This document shows, piece after piece, positions 62,656-64,000 of a stretch of 64,000 nt of DNA. A model generated the notes under the pieces. It was not told where the DNA came from. It was given only the letters and a program-made list of their open reading frames with translations, and made no database searches. The position numbers and the translations under genes were made by a program. Position 1 is the first letter of the stretch. Every line of letters starts with the position of its first letter. Source of the DNA: Bacteroidetes bacterium OLB10 (GTDB lineage Bacteria; Bacteroidota; Bacteroidia; AKYH767-A; OLB10); assembly GCA_001567275.1 (NCBI GenBank), contig LNBX01000046.1:62001-126000 (forward strand), written 5' to 3'.

Positions 62656-64000
62656 TTATACATTTAAAGCGTTCTCAAGTTCGGTTATGATTGAAACACT
62701 GTCGGTATATATCTGTTGTGGATTGGTACTCTGAAACTGTGAAGCAAATCTTGCAAGTTCGCAGGTGTCAATGGTTGTAATCATTTTAGTAGTGAGTGCT
62801 TCAGAAATATTGTTTTCCTTCAGTTTACGTGTTAGAGTTTCTTTGTTGAGATCTGCCATGTCAATCCCCAGTTTATCCGAAGCATAACCGTTGAGTCCTT
62901 TAAAAATTTCTTCGTAAAACAAATCTGTTTTTCCTGCATCCAGTTGTTTTTTGGCAGCGGATAGTCTTTTTTGTGCCATCTTGGTAGCTCGTGTACTTCG
63001 CATGTAGGCAACATTTCCTGATAATTTTTCTTTTCGTTTTTTATAAATCAGATACACTGTAAGTAAAATCACAGGTAGCAATAACAATACATAAAATAGC
63101 AGGCTTCCGAAAAATGTACCGTGGGTGTAAGTAGTCATCACACCGGTTTTAATAAATGCAATATCTTTCCCCAAAAGTTTTACATCTGTTTTATTCTGAT
63201 AGGAGGCAACTGATTGCGCAGCAGAAGCATCACCACTGATACCTTTTACAGTAATCTTTAATGGAGGAGAAGTAAGTTGAACATATTGCTTTTTGTTAAG
63301 GTCGAAGTAAGTGAAGTGTACAGGTTCAATTGTATAATCACCTTCATGACGGGGGATGATTAAATATTCAAATGTTTTACTTCCGGTTACTCCGTTTTCT
63401 GTTACCGAAACATTATCGTTGATTTTTGGATCGTAAGTTTCAAAGTCGGTGGGAAGTTTTATTTCAGGAGCATCTATCAGTTTTAAATTTCCTTTACCGC
63501 TTATTTTTATTTTAAGATTTACTGCATCATTGGCTTTTACCTGATCTTTGTCTAATGCTGCCTGCATAGTAAAATTTCCCACAGCACCTTTAAAATAATC
63601 ATCCGGAGCCGGAGGCAGGTCCTTGACATTAATTTTTACAGGCTCGCTCTTCACATTCACTTTTACATCTCGTGCAGAATTGAAAAACGGATCATTAAAG
63701 AATGGATCATTAAAAATATCAAAAGGATTGTTGGAACGCTTGCGTTGATTTTGTACACGTGCAATGCAACTTCCCTGCATGGGGTCAATGGTAAGTGTAC
63801 CTGATTGTTGTGGAAACAGAATTACTTTTTTTACAATGCCTACCCGGTATTGTTCGCCATTTATTACTTCTGTTCTTAACTCAAGTTGATCAGGCATTTT
63901 AAGTTCCTGCGACCAGAAACCGTTTAATGCAGGAAGTTTGTCAATGGTATAGTTAACTAAATTAACCTTGGTATAAAGTTTATAAGTTGCCAGTATGGCT
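62656..64000 (-). CDS. batD: BatD-like protein, C-terminal part
   Basis: The frame is open to the window edge, so the N-terminus is missing; about 447 residues are visible. It contains repeated Ig-like segments (VNLVNYTIDKLPALNGFW; VILFPQQSGTLTIDPM; GNFTMQAALDKDQVKANDAV; FEYLIIPRHEGDYTIEP), one membrane helix near 62-63.1 kb (LLFYVLLLLPVILLTVYLIY) and a basic, helical cytoplasmic tail. This matches BatD of the Bacteroides aerotolerance operon, a periplasmic-facing membrane protein of unknown mechanism. The ATG at 63897 is internal: 34 further codons without a stop precede it. batE follows 4 bp downstream. Confidence 0.85.
   Translation of the reverse strand, partial: AILATYKLYTKVNLVNYTIDKLPALNGFWSQELKMPDQLELRTEVINGEQYRVGIVKKVILFPQQSGTLTIDPMQGSCIARVQNQRKRSNNPFDIFNDPFFNDPFFNSARDVKVNVKSEPVKINVKDLPPAPDDYFKGAVGNFTMQAALDKDQVKANDAVNLKIKISGKGNLKLIDAPEIKLPTDFETYDPKINDNVSVTENGVTGSKTFEYLIIPRHEGDYTIEPVHFTYFDLNKKQYVQLTSPPLKITVKGISGDASAAQSVASYQNKTDVKLLGKDIAFIKTGVMTTYTHGTFFGSLLFYVLLLLPVILLTVYLIYKKRKEKLSGNVAYMRSTRATKMAQKRLSAAKKQLDAGKTDLFYEEIFKGLNGYASDKLGIDMADLNKETLTRKLKENNISEALTTKMITTIDTCELARFASQFQSTNPQQIYTDSVSIITELENALNV

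Overview
The window reads as chromosomal DNA of a low-GC member of the Bacteroidota. Four things support this. Several genes carry the Bacteroidota sigma-factor -7 motif TAnnTTTG, some with a TTG/TTTG element 19-21 bp upstream. There are several large secreted proteins of the type IX secretion system (T9SS) kind. A PorP/SprF-type protein and a PorE-type OmpA protein are encoded next to an SprB-type adhesin. The visible half of the edge Mur ligase resembles the N-terminal half of the MurF-alanine racemase fusion known from this phylum. I see no tRNA, rRNA, CRISPR array, insertion sequence or phage gene. No gene-free stretch exceeds about 260 bases. I cannot name a genus; Chitinophagales/Sphingobacteriia-like lineages are a guess.

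Layout. 1-1464: MurF-like ligase (cut by the window edge) and thymidine kinase. 1588-5018: a family 2 glycosyltransferase and a frame-interrupted DUF5686 outer-membrane protein. 5070-13785: a signalling block with a TPR sensor kinase, a MORN-repeat/zinc-finger protein, a two-component-propeller kinase, a lone receiver protein and a REC-HisKA-HATPase-REC hybrid kinase. 13853-22166 (minus): SprB-like adhesin, PorP/SprF-like protein and PorE-like OmpA lipoprotein, behind one good promoter. 22345-28094: secreted vWA protein, e(P4)-type acid phosphatase, fluoride channel, AddA-like helicase-nuclease. 28095-34843 (minus): a giant PKD-repeat protein, an MglA-type small GTPase and a PAS-like protein. 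35045-39400: acyl-CoA dehydrogenase, COG4324 peptidase, an unknown lipoprotein and a small secreted protein. 39560-44945 (minus): GT2, FAD amine-oxidase-like protein, LolA and FtsK. 45202-53406: Ig-like secreted protein with a type A T9SS tail, UvrA, and a CHU_C-tailed secreted protein. 53569-61892: RlmD, double FKBP, then four glycosyltransferase genes and an asparagine synthase, mostly overlapping. 61893-64000 (minus): BatE and BatD, the latter cut by the window edge.

How the genes fit together. Two themes dominate: building and exporting a large repeat-rich cell surface (SprB/PKD/Ig/CHU_C proteins, T9SS accessory proteins, glycan synthesis), and sensing at the envelope. The most unusual unit is the PKD protein, MglA-like GTPase and PAS-like protein operon. 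Its GTPase has the TVPG switch motif of MglA but Ala where MglA has its catalytic Gln, and the PKD protein has no recognisable T9SS tail.

Caution on sequence quality. At least seven reading-frame breaks interrupt otherwise intact genes (DUF5686, MORN/zinc-finger, hybrid kinase, SprB, UvrA, and two in one glycosyltransferase). All but possibly the uvrA one fall in mononucleotide runs, and six look like one extra base. This is more typical of read or assembly error than of gene decay, so these genes are annotated across the breaks.
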